NCBI RefSeq assembly: GCF_000423545.1
Contig: NZ_AUIE01000002.1
Span: 248,001-312,000 of the forward strand
DNA: 64,000 nt
Origin: Metapseudomonas resinovorans DSM 21078
GTDB taxonomy: Bacteria > Pseudomonadota > Gammaproteobacteria > Pseudomonadales > Pseudomonadaceae
Direction: 5' to 3'
Shown here: positions 17,848 to 26,802 of the stretch, in pieces
How the letters are laid out: each line of letters starts with the position of its first letter
How positions within the stretch are numbered: position 1 is the stretch's first letter
Translations under genes and position numbers: made by a program
Notes under the pieces: generated by a model
Database searches by the model: none
What the model was told of the DNA's origin: nothing
Seen by the model: only the letters and a program-made list of their open reading frames with translations

Positions 17848-18318
17848 TCAGTGCTGGTGCTCGGCGTTACCGGCCGGCGCCTCCTTCTCCACATGGATTT
17901 CCACTTCCAGGTCGCCCGCCTTCTGGAAGTGCAGGGTCATGGGGAACTTGTCACCCGCATTCAACGGCTGCTTCAGACCGAACATCATCAGGTGATAGCC
18001 ACCCTGTTCCAGGCGCACTTCGCCACCAGCGGGAATGTCCAGGCCGCCGGGAACCTGCTGCATCTTCATCAGGCCGTCCTTGTGCAGGTGCTCGTGGACC
18101 TCGGTCTTGCCGGCGCGGGCGGTGTCGGCACCAAGCAGCTTGTCGGCCTCCGCACCCTTGTTGTGGATAACCAGGTAGGCGGCGCCATTGGGAGATACCG
18201 CGGGCACGGCCAGGGCCCAGGGATGTTCGATGTGCAGGTTGCCCGTGTCGTACTCATGGGCTGCCAGGCCACCGGAAAAACTCAGCAGGGCTCCGAAGGT
18301 CAGCAGGGTCTTGCGCAT
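17848..18318 (-). CDS. Periplasmic copper chaperone, PCu(A)C family
   Basis: A 156-residue secreted copper-binding protein. The signal peptide MRKTLLTFGALLSFSGGLAA is followed by a cupredoxin-like domain with the PCu(A)C ligands: the histidine/methionine set in HEHLHKDGLMKMQQV and HLMMFG (pattern H(M)x10Mx21HxM). Family members hold Cu(I) and deliver it to the CuA site of cytochrome c oxidase. An upstream in-frame start is longer but the ATG at 18318 has GGAG and begins a perfect signal peptide. It is downstream of a PepSY protein and DUF2946 on the same strand. A DnaA box (18162-18170) is embedded, giving V-I-H in this frame. Confidence 0.9.
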   Translation of the reverse strand: MRKTLLTFGALLSFSGGLAAHEYDTGNLHIEHPWALAVPAVSPNGAAYLVIHNKGAEADKLLGADTARAGKTEVHEHLHKDGLMKMQQVPGGLDIPAGGEVRLEQGGYHLMMFGLKQPLNAGDKFPMTLHFQKAGDLEVEIHVEKEAPAGNAEHQH

Positions 18319-18379
18319 TGTTTGAACTCCATTCGAAAGGGATAGTGACGCCCGCCTCCGGGCGGGCGCAGATCGGGTA

Positions 18380-19753
18380 TCAGCCCGTAACGGCACGGCT
18401 ACCGCCGAAGCGGGACAGCACCAGCCAGTCCAGGGCCCAGATAAGCAGCAGCGAGATTCCCACCAGTGGAAATGCCGCACCCAGCACCACCATGATGCCC
18501 ACGGCGGTTTTCCACAGCGGCAGCGAATGAGGCAACGGCGGCACGCCGAAACGCCCTTGGGGACGGCGTTTCCACCACATCACCAGACCGCTGACGGCAC
18601 TCAGCAGGATCAGCAGGCAGACGCCGAACATCAGCAACTGGTTGGCCAGCCCGAAGAACTTGCCTTCATGCAGTACCACGCCCATCTCGACGCTTTTCGC
18701 GACCACACCGTAGTCCTTCCAGCGCACGTCGGCCAGCACCTTGCCACTGTACTGATCGATGTGCAGCGTCGCATCGTTGCGCGGGTCATCGGCGAACACG
18801 GCGATGGTGAACACGCCGGTCGCATCCGCCGGCAGCGTCACGCTGTAACCCGGCACCACGCCTCGTTCGTTAGCGGTATCCACCACCTGCTGCAGGCCTA
18901 TCTGTCCGGAGGTGCTGGTCATTTCACCGGCTGCGTGGCCCTTGTGGGCGGCATGGGGATCGGACACTGGCATTGGCGTGTTTTCCATCGCCCAGGCCAC
19001 TGTCTGGTCAGAGGCACTGTTCAGGCTGCGGGCCTGCTGGTCGGATTTGGGCACCTCGTTCCACATGGCGGCCGGGAAGCGGTTCCAGACGTCGGCAAAG
19101 CGTTCTCCCCAGTAGCCGGTCCAGGTCATGCCGGTGAGCAGCATGAACAGCAGCAGCAGGGAACCCCAGAAGCCGGTCACCGCATGCAGGTCGCGCCAGA
19201 ACAGCCGTCCGCGATTGGCCAGGCGCGGCCAGAACACGCCGCGCATGCCCTGGCCGCGTGGCCACCAGAGGTAGAGCCCGGACACCACCAGGACAATGCC
19301 CCAGCCAGCGGCCAGCTCGATCAGGCGATCACCCCAGGTGCCCACGAGCAAAGTGCCATGCAATGAACGAGCAACCGCCTGGAGGTTGTACTCGGCATCC
19401 TGCGTGCCGAGCACCTTGCCGCTGTAGGGATCGACGAAGACGTTCTGCTTGCTGCCATCGAGGCTGGCGACGAATTGCGCGCTATGGCTGTCATCGACTG
19501 GCGGCAGGTACTGCGTGACCTTGGCCTGTGGATAAACCTGCAGGAGCTTTCCCAGTTGCTGATCGGCGGCCAGCGCCTGCCCGGCAGGCTGGACCCGCAT
19601 CAGGTCGCTGTAGAGCAGATTGTCCAGCTGGGGTTTGAACAGGTAGATGCTGCCGGTGACCGCCAGCATGATCATGAAGGGGATGACGAACAGCCCGGCA
19701 TAGAAATGCCAGCGCCACGCCAGGTTGTAGAAGGAGACCGTGCTCTTCGACAT
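18380..19753 (-). CDS. PepSY-domain transmembrane protein
   Basis: A 457-residue inner-membrane protein with four main hydrophobic segments: residues about 13-36 (FYAGLFVIPFMIMLAVTGSIYLF), about 140-165, about 190-215 (GFWGSLLLLFMLLTGMTW) and about 375-400, plus a C-terminal helix. The central soluble part has PepSY repeats (ATGVFTIAVF, DQYSGKVLAD). Related proteins are PiuB/siderophore-reductase-like and often sit next to TonB receptors for iron or copper. A His-rich loop (DPHAAHKGHAAGE) could bind metal. The operon with the copper chaperone and DUF2946 suggests copper handling. Confidence 0.88.
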   Translation of the reverse strand: MSKSTVSFYNLAWRWHFYAGLFVIPFMIMLAVTGSIYLFKPQLDNLLYSDLMRVQPAGQALAADQQLGKLLQVYPQAKVTQYLPPVDDSHSAQFVASLDGSKQNVFVDPYSGKVLGTQDAEYNLQAVARSLHGTLLVGTWGDRLIELAAGWGIVLVVSGLYLWWPRGQGMRGVFWPRLANRGRLFWRDLHAVTGFWGSLLLLFMLLTGMTWTGYWGERFADVWNRFPAAMWNEVPKSDQQARSLNSASDQTVAWAMENTPMPVSDPHAAHKGHAAGEMTSTSGQIGLQQVVDTANERGVVPGYSVTLPADATGVFTIAVFADDPRNDATLHIDQYSGKVLADVRWKDYGVVAKSVEMGVVLHEGKFFGLANQLLMFGVCLLILLSAVSGLVMWWKRRPQGRFGVPPLPHSLPLWKTAVGIMVVLGAAFPLVGISLLLIWALDWLVLSRFGGSRAVTG

Positions 19754-19841
19754 TGTCGTGCTCCCGGATGAGCCAATGGTCCGCGCGCACAGCGGGCTTG
19801 CCGGAGCCTGTGCGAGAAATGCGGTAACGGGGTTGCTTGGA

Positions 19842-20225
19842 TCAGGCGAGTGCAGCGGGGGGAGCGCGGGTCAGGGCACCGGGAAAGATTGCCCGGGAGC
19901 CATGGCCAGCCTGGGTCGCCGCGATCGGCACCGGGAGGGCGAGGTCAGTCAGGACCAGCCCGTGCAGCGCATTGGGGCTGAGGGCCGGTGAGTTGAACAG
20001 CAGAGTGCAGTAGCCGCACTTGGCCCAGGACATCTCGTGGCTGGGCATGGATGGCTCATGGCTGGGCGCACTGTGGTCAGTGGCGCAGGCCAGTTCGTCC
20101 ATCCACGCCGGCGCTCCACCCGGCCCCATGTCCCGAGCCTGGGACACCAGCGGACCGACGAACAGCAGCAGCATGGCCAGAAGGCCAAGCCAGGCGCCGC
20201 GCTGTCGTGCTCTGCCGTGGGTCAC
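19842..20225 (-). CDS. DUF2946-family protein
   Basis: A 127-residue small exported protein. It starts with a GTG followed by a hydrophobic segment (GAWLGLLAMLLLFVGPLVSQA) and has the family pattern of His/Met/Cys residues, including MSWAKCGYCTLLFNSPAL with a CxxC-type pair. Such proteins commonly flank copper or iron TonB receptor genes, but no receptor is present here. It heads the three-gene metal operon. A run of 12 G residues lies 26 to 37 bases upstream of the start codon. Confidence 0.75.
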   Translation of the reverse strand: MTHGRARQRGAWLGLLAMLLLFVGPLVSQARDMGPGGAPAWMDELACATDHSAPSHEPSMPSHEMSWAKCGYCTLLFNSPALSPNALHGLVLTDLALPVPIAATQAGHGSRAIFPGALTRAPPAALA

Positions 20226-20250
20226 TGGGAAGGTTCCATGCCGGTCTGCC

Positions 20251-20262
20251 GGGGGGGGGGGG
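20251..20262. repeat. 12-base poly-G tract upstream of the DUF2946 gene
   Basis: A homopolymer of 12 G (C on the coding strand of the metal operon), 26-37 bases before the GTG start. Such tracts slip in replication and can switch promoters or leaders. It is also a place where assemblies err. Confidence 0.85.
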
Positions 20263-20421
20263 CGCCTATGCTAGCCAAGCCCCTGCCTGGGTAGAAGCCT
20301 AGTCGCTGGGGCAGAAGGCCGCAGGCCGAATGCGCCGCATTTCCAACCGTTTGGCCGCAAGACAGCTGCACCTGGCGGTGCCAGAATCCTCGCGTCGGAT
20401 ACCAGGCCCGGGAGGGCCTCG

Positions 20422-21957
20422 ATGGAAACCCTCTATTTCTCCCCCATGCTGCTCGGGCTCAACCTGATGCTCGCCAGCGCCGTCGCCTGCACCGCACTCT
20501 GGTATTTCTCGCGGCCCTACCGGGGCCCGGGATTCTGGATGGCCGGCGCCTGGACCCTGATTCTCGGCATCCTGCTGTTCATGGGCTTCATGGCCAGCGG
20601 CAGCCCGCTCCTGAATGTGCTGGGCAACGCCACCCAACTGGCAGGCGAAGCCATCCTGCTGCTCGGCGTGTTCCGCTTCCTGGGCCTGCGTCCGCCTTAC
20701 TGGACGGTACCGGCCAGTGCCGGCGCCATGGCCGTGGTGAACTGCTGGTACTGGATCAGCCCGATCAATACCGAGCTGATGGTCGCCCTCTATGCCGCCA
20801 TCGGCGGTGCCCTGCCGCTGCAAGCGTGCCATGTGCTCCTGGCCGAACGGCGCGAGCCCGCGCTGCGCAGCGTACGGCTGTTTGTCGGCATCACCTTGCT
20901 GGGCTATGCGCTGGTCACACTGCTGCGCGCGGCCATCGGCGTGCATGACTGGCTGCAGCAGGTGGAACATCAGGATGTCACCCGCTCGGTGAGCTACCTG
21001 CTGCCCTACAACTTCGGCATCCCGCTCTGGGTCATCGCCCTTGTGGGCCTGGCGCTGATGACCATGCGCCGCATCCTCCTGGACAGCCAGCGCCATGCCC
21101 GCGAGGCCGAGGCTAGCGCGCACCGCTTCGAGCGCCTGATGGGTGTCGCCAACGCCGGCATGCTGGTGGTGGAGGACGGCCGCATCCTCGATGCCAACCC
21201 GATGCTCGAACAGCTTTTCGCCCAGCGCCGGGAGGAACTGCTCGGCCAGCCCCTGTCCCAACTGGTCGGTGAGGCCGAGGTACCGCTGCTGGCCAACCTG
21301 CTACGGCAGGCCGATGGCCGCCCGCACGATATCGAGGCGCGGCGTGGAGACGGCGGCGATTTCCCGGCTGAACTGGCCATAGCCTCTCTGGACGAATCCC
21401 AGCAGCGCCTGGTGGAGATCCGCGACGTCAGTCATCGCAAGGCCCTGGAGCGCCAGCTGCTGCACCTTGCCACCACCGATCCACTCACCGGTGCCCTCAA
21501 CCGCCGTGCCTTCGAAGAACGTGCCGAACAGGAACTGCAGCGAGCGCGGCGGCAGAGTTCGCCACTGTGCCTGGCGCTGCTCGACCTGGACCACTTCAAG
21601 CAGATCAACGACCGCCATGGGCACCAGGTAGGAGACGACGTACTGCGTCAGTTCAGCCGGCTTTGCCAGCAGCAGGCGCGACGCACCGACCTCTTCGCCC
21701 GTTATGGCGGCGAGGAATTCATCTTCCTGCTGCCGGACACCAGCGCCGATTCCGCCCACCACCTGCTGGAGCGCTTGCGCATCGCGCTGCAAGGTCTGGA
21801 GATCGCCGCGCCTGGCGGTCCCATCCGGGTCAGCGTGAGCATCGGCCTGGCCAGCGTCAGCGCCAATGACGACTTGCACCACCTGCTGGGTGTGGCCGAT
21901 GCAGCGCTCTACCGTGCCAAGCAACTGGGACGAAACCGCGTCGAAATGGCCAGCTGA
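20422..21957 (+). CDS. Membrane diguanylate cyclase with PAS sensor
   Basis: A 511-residue c-di-GMP synthase. The N-terminal half (residues about 8-215) carries roughly seven hydrophobic helices, then a PAS domain (about 235-345: FERLMGVANAGMLVVEDGRILDANPMLEQLF) and a GGDEF domain (about 350-505). The active signature is GGEEF, with an inhibitory-site motif RRTD five residues before it, so product inhibition is expected. DLDHFKQINDRHGHQVGDD holds the metal-binding Asp. There is no EAL domain. The start has GGGAGGG upstream. It diverges from the metal operon. Confidence 0.92.
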   Translation: METLYFSPMLLGLNLMLASAVACTALWYFSRPYRGPGFWMAGAWTLILGILLFMGFMASGSPLLNVLGNATQLAGEAILLLGVFRFLGLRPPYWTVPASAGAMAVVNCWYWISPINTELMVALYAAIGGALPLQACHVLLAERREPALRSVRLFVGITLLGYALVTLLRAAIGVHDWLQQVEHQDVTRSVSYLLPYNFGIPLWVIALVGLALMTMRRILLDSQRHAREAEASAHRFERLMGVANAGMLVVEDGRILDANPMLEQLFAQRREELLGQPLSQLVGEAEVPLLANLLRQADGRPHDIEARRGDGGDFPAELAIASLDESQQRLVEIRDVSHRKALERQLLHLATTDPLTGALNRRAFEERAEQELQRARRQSSPLCLALLDLDHFKQINDRHGHQVGDDVLRQFSRLCQQQARRTDLFARYGGEEFIFLLPDTSADSAHHLLERLRIALQGLEIAAPGGPIRVSVSIGLASVSANDDLHHLLGVADAALYRAKQLGRNRVEMAS

Positions 21958-22005
21958 AAACCTCCTTGGATGGTTTAAGCTTGGGCCTATCTTTCTGGAG
22001 TCATC

Positions 22006-22410
22006 ATGCTGAGCCTGGCTGACGTTTTCCTGCTGATGTTGTTCGCCGCCGGTGCAGCCTGGCTGTGGCGCGGCCATGGTGTGCGCGAGCGTGCCCTGGC
22101 CTTGGCCAAACAGCACTGCGCCCGGCTCGATGTGGAACTGCTGGATGGCAATGTCGCCTTCCGCCGCCTGGCGATGGTGCGCGACGGCAAGGGCAATCGC
22201 CGTCTGGCACGCGTCTATGACTTCGAGTTCACCGTCACCGGCGAGCAGCGCCTTACCGGCAGCATTCAGATGTTCGGCAACCACCTGGGCCGCATCGACG
22301 TCGAGGCCCACCCGTTCAAGGCCGAACCCCAGCTCGATGACAAGGTTATCCACATGAACGAGTGGCGGCGTAGCCATCCCAAGCCGGATGAGCAGCGCCG
22401 GGTGGATTGA
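22006..22410 (+). CDS. DUF3301-family small membrane protein
   Basis: A 134-residue protein with one N-terminal transmembrane segment (ADVFLLMLFAAGAAWLWR) and a soluble domain with the conserved DUF3301 block HCARLDVELLDGNVAFRR and YDFEFTVTGEQRLTG. The function is unknown; it is conserved across gammaproteobacteria. GGAG lies five bases before the ATG. A DnaA box (22346-22354) is embedded in the 3' end, encoding K-V-I-H. Confidence 0.85.
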   Translation: MLSLADVFLLMLFAAGAAWLWRGHGVRERALALAKQHCARLDVELLDGNVAFRRLAMVRDGKGNRRLARVYDFEFTVTGEQRLTGSIQMFGNHLGRIDVEAHPFKAEPQLDDKVIHMNEWRRSHPKPDEQRRVD

Positions 22411-22501
22411 ACCGCACCTGGCTCATCCGATAACAGGCAGCCCGCCCCGTGGCGCCGCATTCTGTGGATAACATCCCACCAGTCGTACTCGCAGTCATCG
22501 C

Positions 22502-23380
22502 TCAAAGCGCACGCAGCAGGAACTCGACCGTGCGTTCGGCGCTGGCCTGTGGATATTCCTGCATGAAGCAGTGGCCGCCCTCCACCACCTGGGCACTGAC
22601 ATGGCCGTTGAGGGCGGTCAGGCGCGCCACCGACTTGGCCACGAAGGGGTAGCTGTGCTGGCCGTGAAGAATCAGGGTAGGCGTGACGATGCGGCCCAGG
22701 GACGGCCACAGGCGTTTCGGGAAGGAACTGAAGATTTCCGCCTCGCGGCTCGGCCGGCACTTCAGCTCGACGCCGTTATCCACAGCCTTGATGGCGTGGT
22801 CGACGTAACCCTGCAGGGCCTCCTCGGTCCAGCCCTTGAAGATGCCGCGTCCGTGCAGGCCGCTCCATGCGGCCTGGCGGTCGGCCCAGTGGTTGCGTCG
22901 CGCTCGCGCGCGGCTGGCCATGGTGGTGCGGCGGTGCAGGCCGAGGACTTCGGAAAAGGCCATCACGCCGATCATCGCCGGGGTGAAGATCACCGGATCG
23001 AGCAATACCGCACGGCTGAACAGCTCGGGATGGCGGGCCAGGATGAGGCTGCTCAGTACACCACCGAAGCTGTGCCCAACCGCCATCCGCGACACCTCGC
23101 CGAACTGCCCGCGCCCGCACTCGAACGCTTCCACCGCCAGTTCGGCATTACGGTTCCAGCCGAGGAAGCGGCCGCCATGGTCGCTGTCACCGTGGCCCTG
23201 GATATCGCAGAGCCAAAGGTCGAAATCCTCCGCCAGTGCCTGCAGCAAGGGCGTGTAGGTGCGACCGCAGAAACCATTGCCATGAAGGAAGTGCAGGAGC
23301 GGCTTGCCGGAGGCCGGGCTGTGCCAGCCCCGCAGGGTGAAACCGGCGGAAGTCGAGTGGGACCAAGGGATCAACTGCAT
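22502..23380 (-). CDS. Alpha/beta-fold hydrolase
   Basis: A 292-residue alpha/beta hydrolase. Motifs: oxyanion region LHFLHGNGFCGRTY (HGxG-type), nucleophile elbow GHSFGGVLSS with the catalytic Ser, the Asp region LILHGQHSYPF and the catalytic His in VEGGHCFMQEYP. The substrate is not evident. The longer frame upstream (to 23626) has no signal, whereas GAGG precedes the ATG at 23380. It is divergent with the mifS-like kinase; the two 5' ends are only about 70 bp apart. DnaA box 22776-22784 lies inside (A-V-D-N). Confidence 0.85.
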   Translation of the reverse strand: MQLIPWSHSTSAGFTLRGWHSPASGKPLLHFLHGNGFCGRTYTPLLQALAEDFDLWLCDIQGHGDSDHGGRFLGWNRNAELAVEAFECGRGQFGEVSRMAVGHSFGGVLSSLILARHPELFSRAVLLDPVIFTPAMIGVMAFSEVLGLHRRTTMASRARARRNHWADRQAAWSGLHGRGIFKGWTEEALQGYVDHAIKAVDNGVELKCRPSREAEIFSSFPKRLWPSLGRIVTPTLILHGQHSYPFVAKSVARLTALNGHVSAQVVEGGHCFMQEYPQASAERTVEFLLRAL

Positions 23381-23452
23381 CGAACGTGCCTCGAAATGTC
23401 TGCGCGAAGTGTATCCGCTGACATGCGTCGAGAGCAGTGGCCATAGCCGGCC

Positions 23453-25246
23453 GTGATATCGTCGCCGCCTCTGACCTGCGGACGCCACGACTTGATTTCC
23501 CGCTCCCTGCGCATCGCCCTGCTGATCCTGCTGCTGCTCGCCGGCTTGTTCCTGGCGATGCATCTGGCCGGCCGCCAGGCGGAGCGCCAGGCCCTGCGCG
23601 ATGAAGGTGAGCAGGCTCGCGAGCAACTCACGCTCTACGCCGGCAGCCTACGCACCCTGATCGACCGCTTCCGCGCCCTGCCCGCCGTGCTGGCGCTGGA
23701 CCCAGAGCTGCGGGGCACGCTGGCCGGGCCTGTGGATAAACACGAGCAGCAGCTGCTCAACCTCAAGCTCGAACAGATGAACCGCGCCGCCGGTTCCACC
23801 ACCCTGGAACTGCTGAACCGCGATGGCCTGGCCGTGGCCGCGAGCAACTGGCGCCTGCCCACCAGCTTCGTCGGCCACAACTATGGCTTCCGTCCATACT
23901 TCGCGGAGGCCCGGCGCCATGGCAGCGGCCGCTTCTACGCGGTGGGCGTGACCAGCGGGATTCCTGGCTACTTCCTCGCCAGCGCCGTGCGCAGCGTCGA
24001 CGAGGTCTTTATCGGCGCCATCGTGGTGAAGCTGGAATTCCCCGAGCTGGAACAGGAATGGGGGCAGCGATCGGACATCATCCTGGTCAGCGACGCCCGA
24101 GGCGTGGTGTTCATCGCCAACCAGCCAGGATGGCGCTACCGGGAACTGCAGCCGATCTCCGCCGAGGGCCGCGCCGAGATGGCCATCACCCGCCAGTACG
24201 ACAAGCAACCCCTGGCTCCACTTATCCACACTACGCGCATCGACTTCGGCGAAGGCAGCCGACTGGTCCAGGTCGAAGGGCCGAACGGTCGCGCCGACTA
24301 CCTCTGGGAAAGCCTGCCGCTGCCCAGTGAAGGCTGGACCCTGCACCTGCTGCGCACGCCGCAGGAGGCGGCCGGCAGCGCGCGTGCCGCCAGTCTGGCC
24401 GCCGGTGGCGCCTGGCTGGCGCTGTTCTTCCTCGGGCTGTTCCTGCACCAGCGCTGGCGCCTGGCGCGCATCCGCCAGCGCAGCCGGGAGGAGCTCGAAC
24501 AACTGGTGGAGCAACGTACCGCCGCCCTGCGCACCGCACAGGACGGGCTGATCCAGGCCGCCAAGCTGGCGGCCCTGGGACAGATGTCCACAGCCCTGGC
24601 CCATGAGATCAACCAGCCGCTCACTGCACTGCAGATGCACCTGGCCAGCCTGCGCCTGATGCTCGACAGCGGCCAGCTGGAGCAAGCGCGCAAGGCGCTG
24701 TCCCGCCATGAAGAGCTGTTGCAGCGCATGGCCGCGCTAACCGGCCATCTCAAGACTTATGCACGCAAGACCCCCGGCGGCCTGCGCGAGTGCCTGGAAC
24801 TGGGCAGTGTTGTGGATAAGTCCCTGCAGCTGCTGGCGCCCAATCTGCGCGATGCCAGGGTGCAGATCAGCCAGGAGCTGAACACGCCGGCCTGGGTATC
24901 AGGCGATGCCATCCGCCTGGAGCAGGTACTGGTCAATCTGCTGCGCAACGCCCTTGACGCCGTGGCCGGCAAGCCAGACCCGAGATTGTGGATAACACTG
25001 CGCCGCGAAGACGGCCACTGGCTGCTTGAAGTCGCCGACAACGGCGGCGGCATCGCCGAAGCGGATCTGCCACGGGTCTTCGACCCCTTCTTCACAACCA
25101 AACCGGCGGGTGCCGGCCTGGGAATCGGGCTGGCGGTGTCCTACGCCATCGTCCATGAATTGGGCGGCACCCTGAGCGCCGCCAACCAGGGCGAGGGCGC
25201 ATTGTTCAGCCTGCGCCTGCCTGTGGATAAAGCCAGAGAGGAATAG
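23453..25246 (+). CDS. mifS: DctB/MifS-like sensor histidine kinase
   Basis: A 597-residue membrane kinase with two transmembrane helices (about residues 19-36 and 305-325) around a periplasmic double-Cache-like domain (AVGVTSGIPGYFLASAV and related). It is followed by a coiled coil and HisKA/HATPase. The H-box is ALAHEINQPLTALQ with the phosphorylated His at about 384; then N-box LLRNALDAV, G1 DNGGGI, F box FDPFFTTK and G2 GLGIGL. Family and neighbours match P. aeruginosa MifS, which senses C5-dicarboxylate (alpha-ketoglutarate) supply. I start at GTG 23453, but TTG 23492 is a good alternative; neither has a strong ribosome site. Five DnaA boxes lie within the gene. Confidence 0.88.
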   Translation: MISSPPLTCGRHDLISRSLRIALLILLLLAGLFLAMHLAGRQAERQALRDEGEQAREQLTLYAGSLRTLIDRFRALPAVLALDPELRGTLAGPVDKHEQQLLNLKLEQMNRAAGSTTLELLNRDGLAVAASNWRLPTSFVGHNYGFRPYFAEARRHGSGRFYAVGVTSGIPGYFLASAVRSVDEVFIGAIVVKLEFPELEQEWGQRSDIILVSDARGVVFIANQPGWRYRELQPISAEGRAEMAITRQYDKQPLAPLIHTTRIDFGEGSRLVQVEGPNGRADYLWESLPLPSEGWTLHLLRTPQEAAGSARAASLAAGGAWLALFFLGLFLHQRWRLARIRQRSREELEQLVEQRTAALRTAQDGLIQAAKLAALGQMSTALAHEINQPLTALQMHLASLRLMLDSGQLEQARKALSRHEELLQRMAALTGHLKTYARKTPGGLRECLELGSVVDKSLQLLAPNLRDARVQISQELNTPAWVSGDAIRLEQVLVNLLRNALDAVAGKPDPRLWITLRREDGHWLLEVADNGGGIAEADLPRVFDPFFTTKPAGAGLGIGLAVSYAIVHELGGTLSAANQGEGALFSLRLPVDKAREE

Positions 25247-25248
25247 CC

Positions 25249-26586
25249 ATGACAGCCCAGGTGATCTTCGTCGACGACGAAGCGGCCATCCGCGAAGCCG
25301 TGCGAGAGTGGCTGGAGCTATCCGGCTTCGAAGTGCGGGTGGAATCCAGCGCTGAGGACTGCCTGAAACGCCTTGATGCCGATTTCCCCGGGGTAGTCGT
25401 CAGCGACCTGCGCATGCCCGGCATGGACGGCATGGCCCTGCTGCAGGCGGTGCAAACGCTGGACCGCGAACTGCCCTTCCTGATGGTCACCGGTCATGGC
25501 GATGTGCCCCAGGCAGTCGAAGCCATGCGCCTGGGCGCCTATGACTTCATCGAGAAACCCTTCACCGCCGAGCGCCTGCTGGACAGCCTGCGCCGCGCCC
25601 TGGAAAAGCGCCGGCTGGTCCAGGAAAACCGTCGTCTTCGCGTGCAGGCGGAATTCAAGGACCAGCTCGATGGCCGCCTGCTTGGTGTTGCCCGCCCCAT
25701 GGCGCAACTGCGACGTCAGGTGCTCGACCTCGCCACGACACCCGTGAACATCCTGCTGCGCGGCGAGACCGGCTCCGGCAAGGAAATGGTCGCGCGCTGC
25801 CTGCACGACTTCGGCCCCCGCGCCGGTAAACCCTTCGTGGCACTGAACTGTGCGGCCATCCCGGAGAATCTCTTCGAGAGCGAACTGTTCGGTCATGAAA
25901 GCGGCGCCTTTACCGGCGCCCAGGGCAAACGCATCGGCAAGATCGAGCACGCCCACGGCGGCACGCTGTTCCTTGACGAGATCGAAAGCATGCCCCTCGC
26001 CCAGCAGGTGAAGCTGCTGCGGGTTCTGCAGGAACAGCGCCTGGAGCGCCTGGGCTCGAACCAGAGCATTGCTGTGGATATCCGCGTGGTCGCCGCCACC
26101 AAACCGGATCTGCGCGAGGAAGTCCGCGCCGGGCGCTTCCGCGAGGACCTGCTCTACCGCCTGAACGTGGCCGAACTGCAGTTGCCACCGCTGCGCGAGC
26201 GGCGTGAGGACATTCCCCTGCTGTTCGAGCACTTTGCCCGCCAGGCGAGCGAGCGGCTGAGCCGGCCACAACCGACCCTGACACCGGCCGAGCTGGCGCA
26301 ACTGCTGGCCCACAACTGGCCAGGCAACGTGCGCGAATTGGCCAACGCCGCCGAGCGCCACGTACTTGGGTTATCCACAGGCCAGGCAGAGCGCCAAGGC
26401 GAACCCTCCCTGGCCGACCTGATGGAAGCCTACGAAGCGCAATGCCTGCGCCAGGCCCTGGCCCGGTGCCAGGGCGACATCAAAGCGGTGATGACCTTGC
26501 TGCAACTGCCGCGCCGCACCCTCAACGAGAAGATGGTCCGCCACGGCCTGGAGCGCAGCGAGTTCCTCCCGGTCGCCGACGATTGA
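25249..26586 (+). CDS. mifR: Sigma-54-dependent response regulator MifR/DctD type
   Basis: A 445-residue NtrC-type regulator. Receiver domain with phosphoacceptor Asp53 ([10 protein letters not shown]); AAA+ domain with Walker A GETGSGKE near 172, the sigma-54-contact loop GAFTGA near 219, Walker [11 protein letters not shown]-terminal Fis-type helix-turn-helix [21 protein letters not shown]. The stop codon of the kinase is only two bases before its ATG, so the pair is translationally coupled. The target is most likely the permease gene just downstream, which has a sigma-54 promoter. DnaA box 26371-26379 inside the gene uses the very rare Leu codon TTA. Confidence 0.92.
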   Translation: MTAQVIFVDDEAAIREAVREWLELSGFEVRVESSAEDCLKRLDADFPGVVVSDLRMPGMDGMALLQAVQTLDRELPFLMVTGHGDVPQAVEAMRLGAYDFIEKPFTAERLLDSLRRALEKRRLVQENRRLRVQAEFKDQLDGRLLGVARPMAQLRRQVLDLATTPVNILLRGETGSGKEMVARCLHDFGPRAGKPFVALNCAAIPENLFESELFGHESGAFTGAQGKRIGKIEHAHGGTLFLDEIESMPLAQQVKLLRVLQEQRLERLGSNQSIAVDIRVVAATKPDLREEVRAGRFREDLLYRLNVAELQLPPLRERREDIPLLFEHFARQASERLSRPQPTLTPAELAQLLAHNWPGNVRELANAAERHVLGLSTGQAERQGEPSLADLMEAYEAQCLRQALARCQGDIKAVMTLLQLPRRTLNEKMVRHGLERSEFLPVADD

Positions 26587-26715
26587 CCTCACCCTACACG
26601 TGGAATTTCGCCATCGGCGGAATCTTGCTCATCGCCCCCGCGGCATCGGCAGGATTCCGCGCATGAGCGCTGCAAAATCAGTCTGGAACCCTTCTAGTCC
26701 GCACCTTTTCTCCCC

Positions 26716-26731
26716 TGGCACAGCTCCTGCT
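26716..26731 (+). promoter_or_regulatory. Sigma-54 promoter of the alpha-ketoglutarate-type permease
   Basis: TGGCACAGCTCCTGCT fits the -24/-12 consensus (TGGCACG-N4-TTGCW) with the invariant GG and GC ten bases apart. A partial palindrome at about 26603-26624 (GAATTTCGCC-AT-CGGCGGAATC) may be an upstream activator site for the NtrC-type regulator. Confidence 0.85.
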
Positions 26732-26802
26732 ATGTGCCCTGCGCACAAGCGCGGCCTTGGCCAGCGCCCACGACAACAACTACTAAGCGTCGAGGAAAAA
26801 TG

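Noticed and set aside
26604-26624. Palindrome as a certain MifR activator site
   Set aside because: It has a mismatch between arms and I have no confirmed MifR consensus; it is mentioned only as a possibility.
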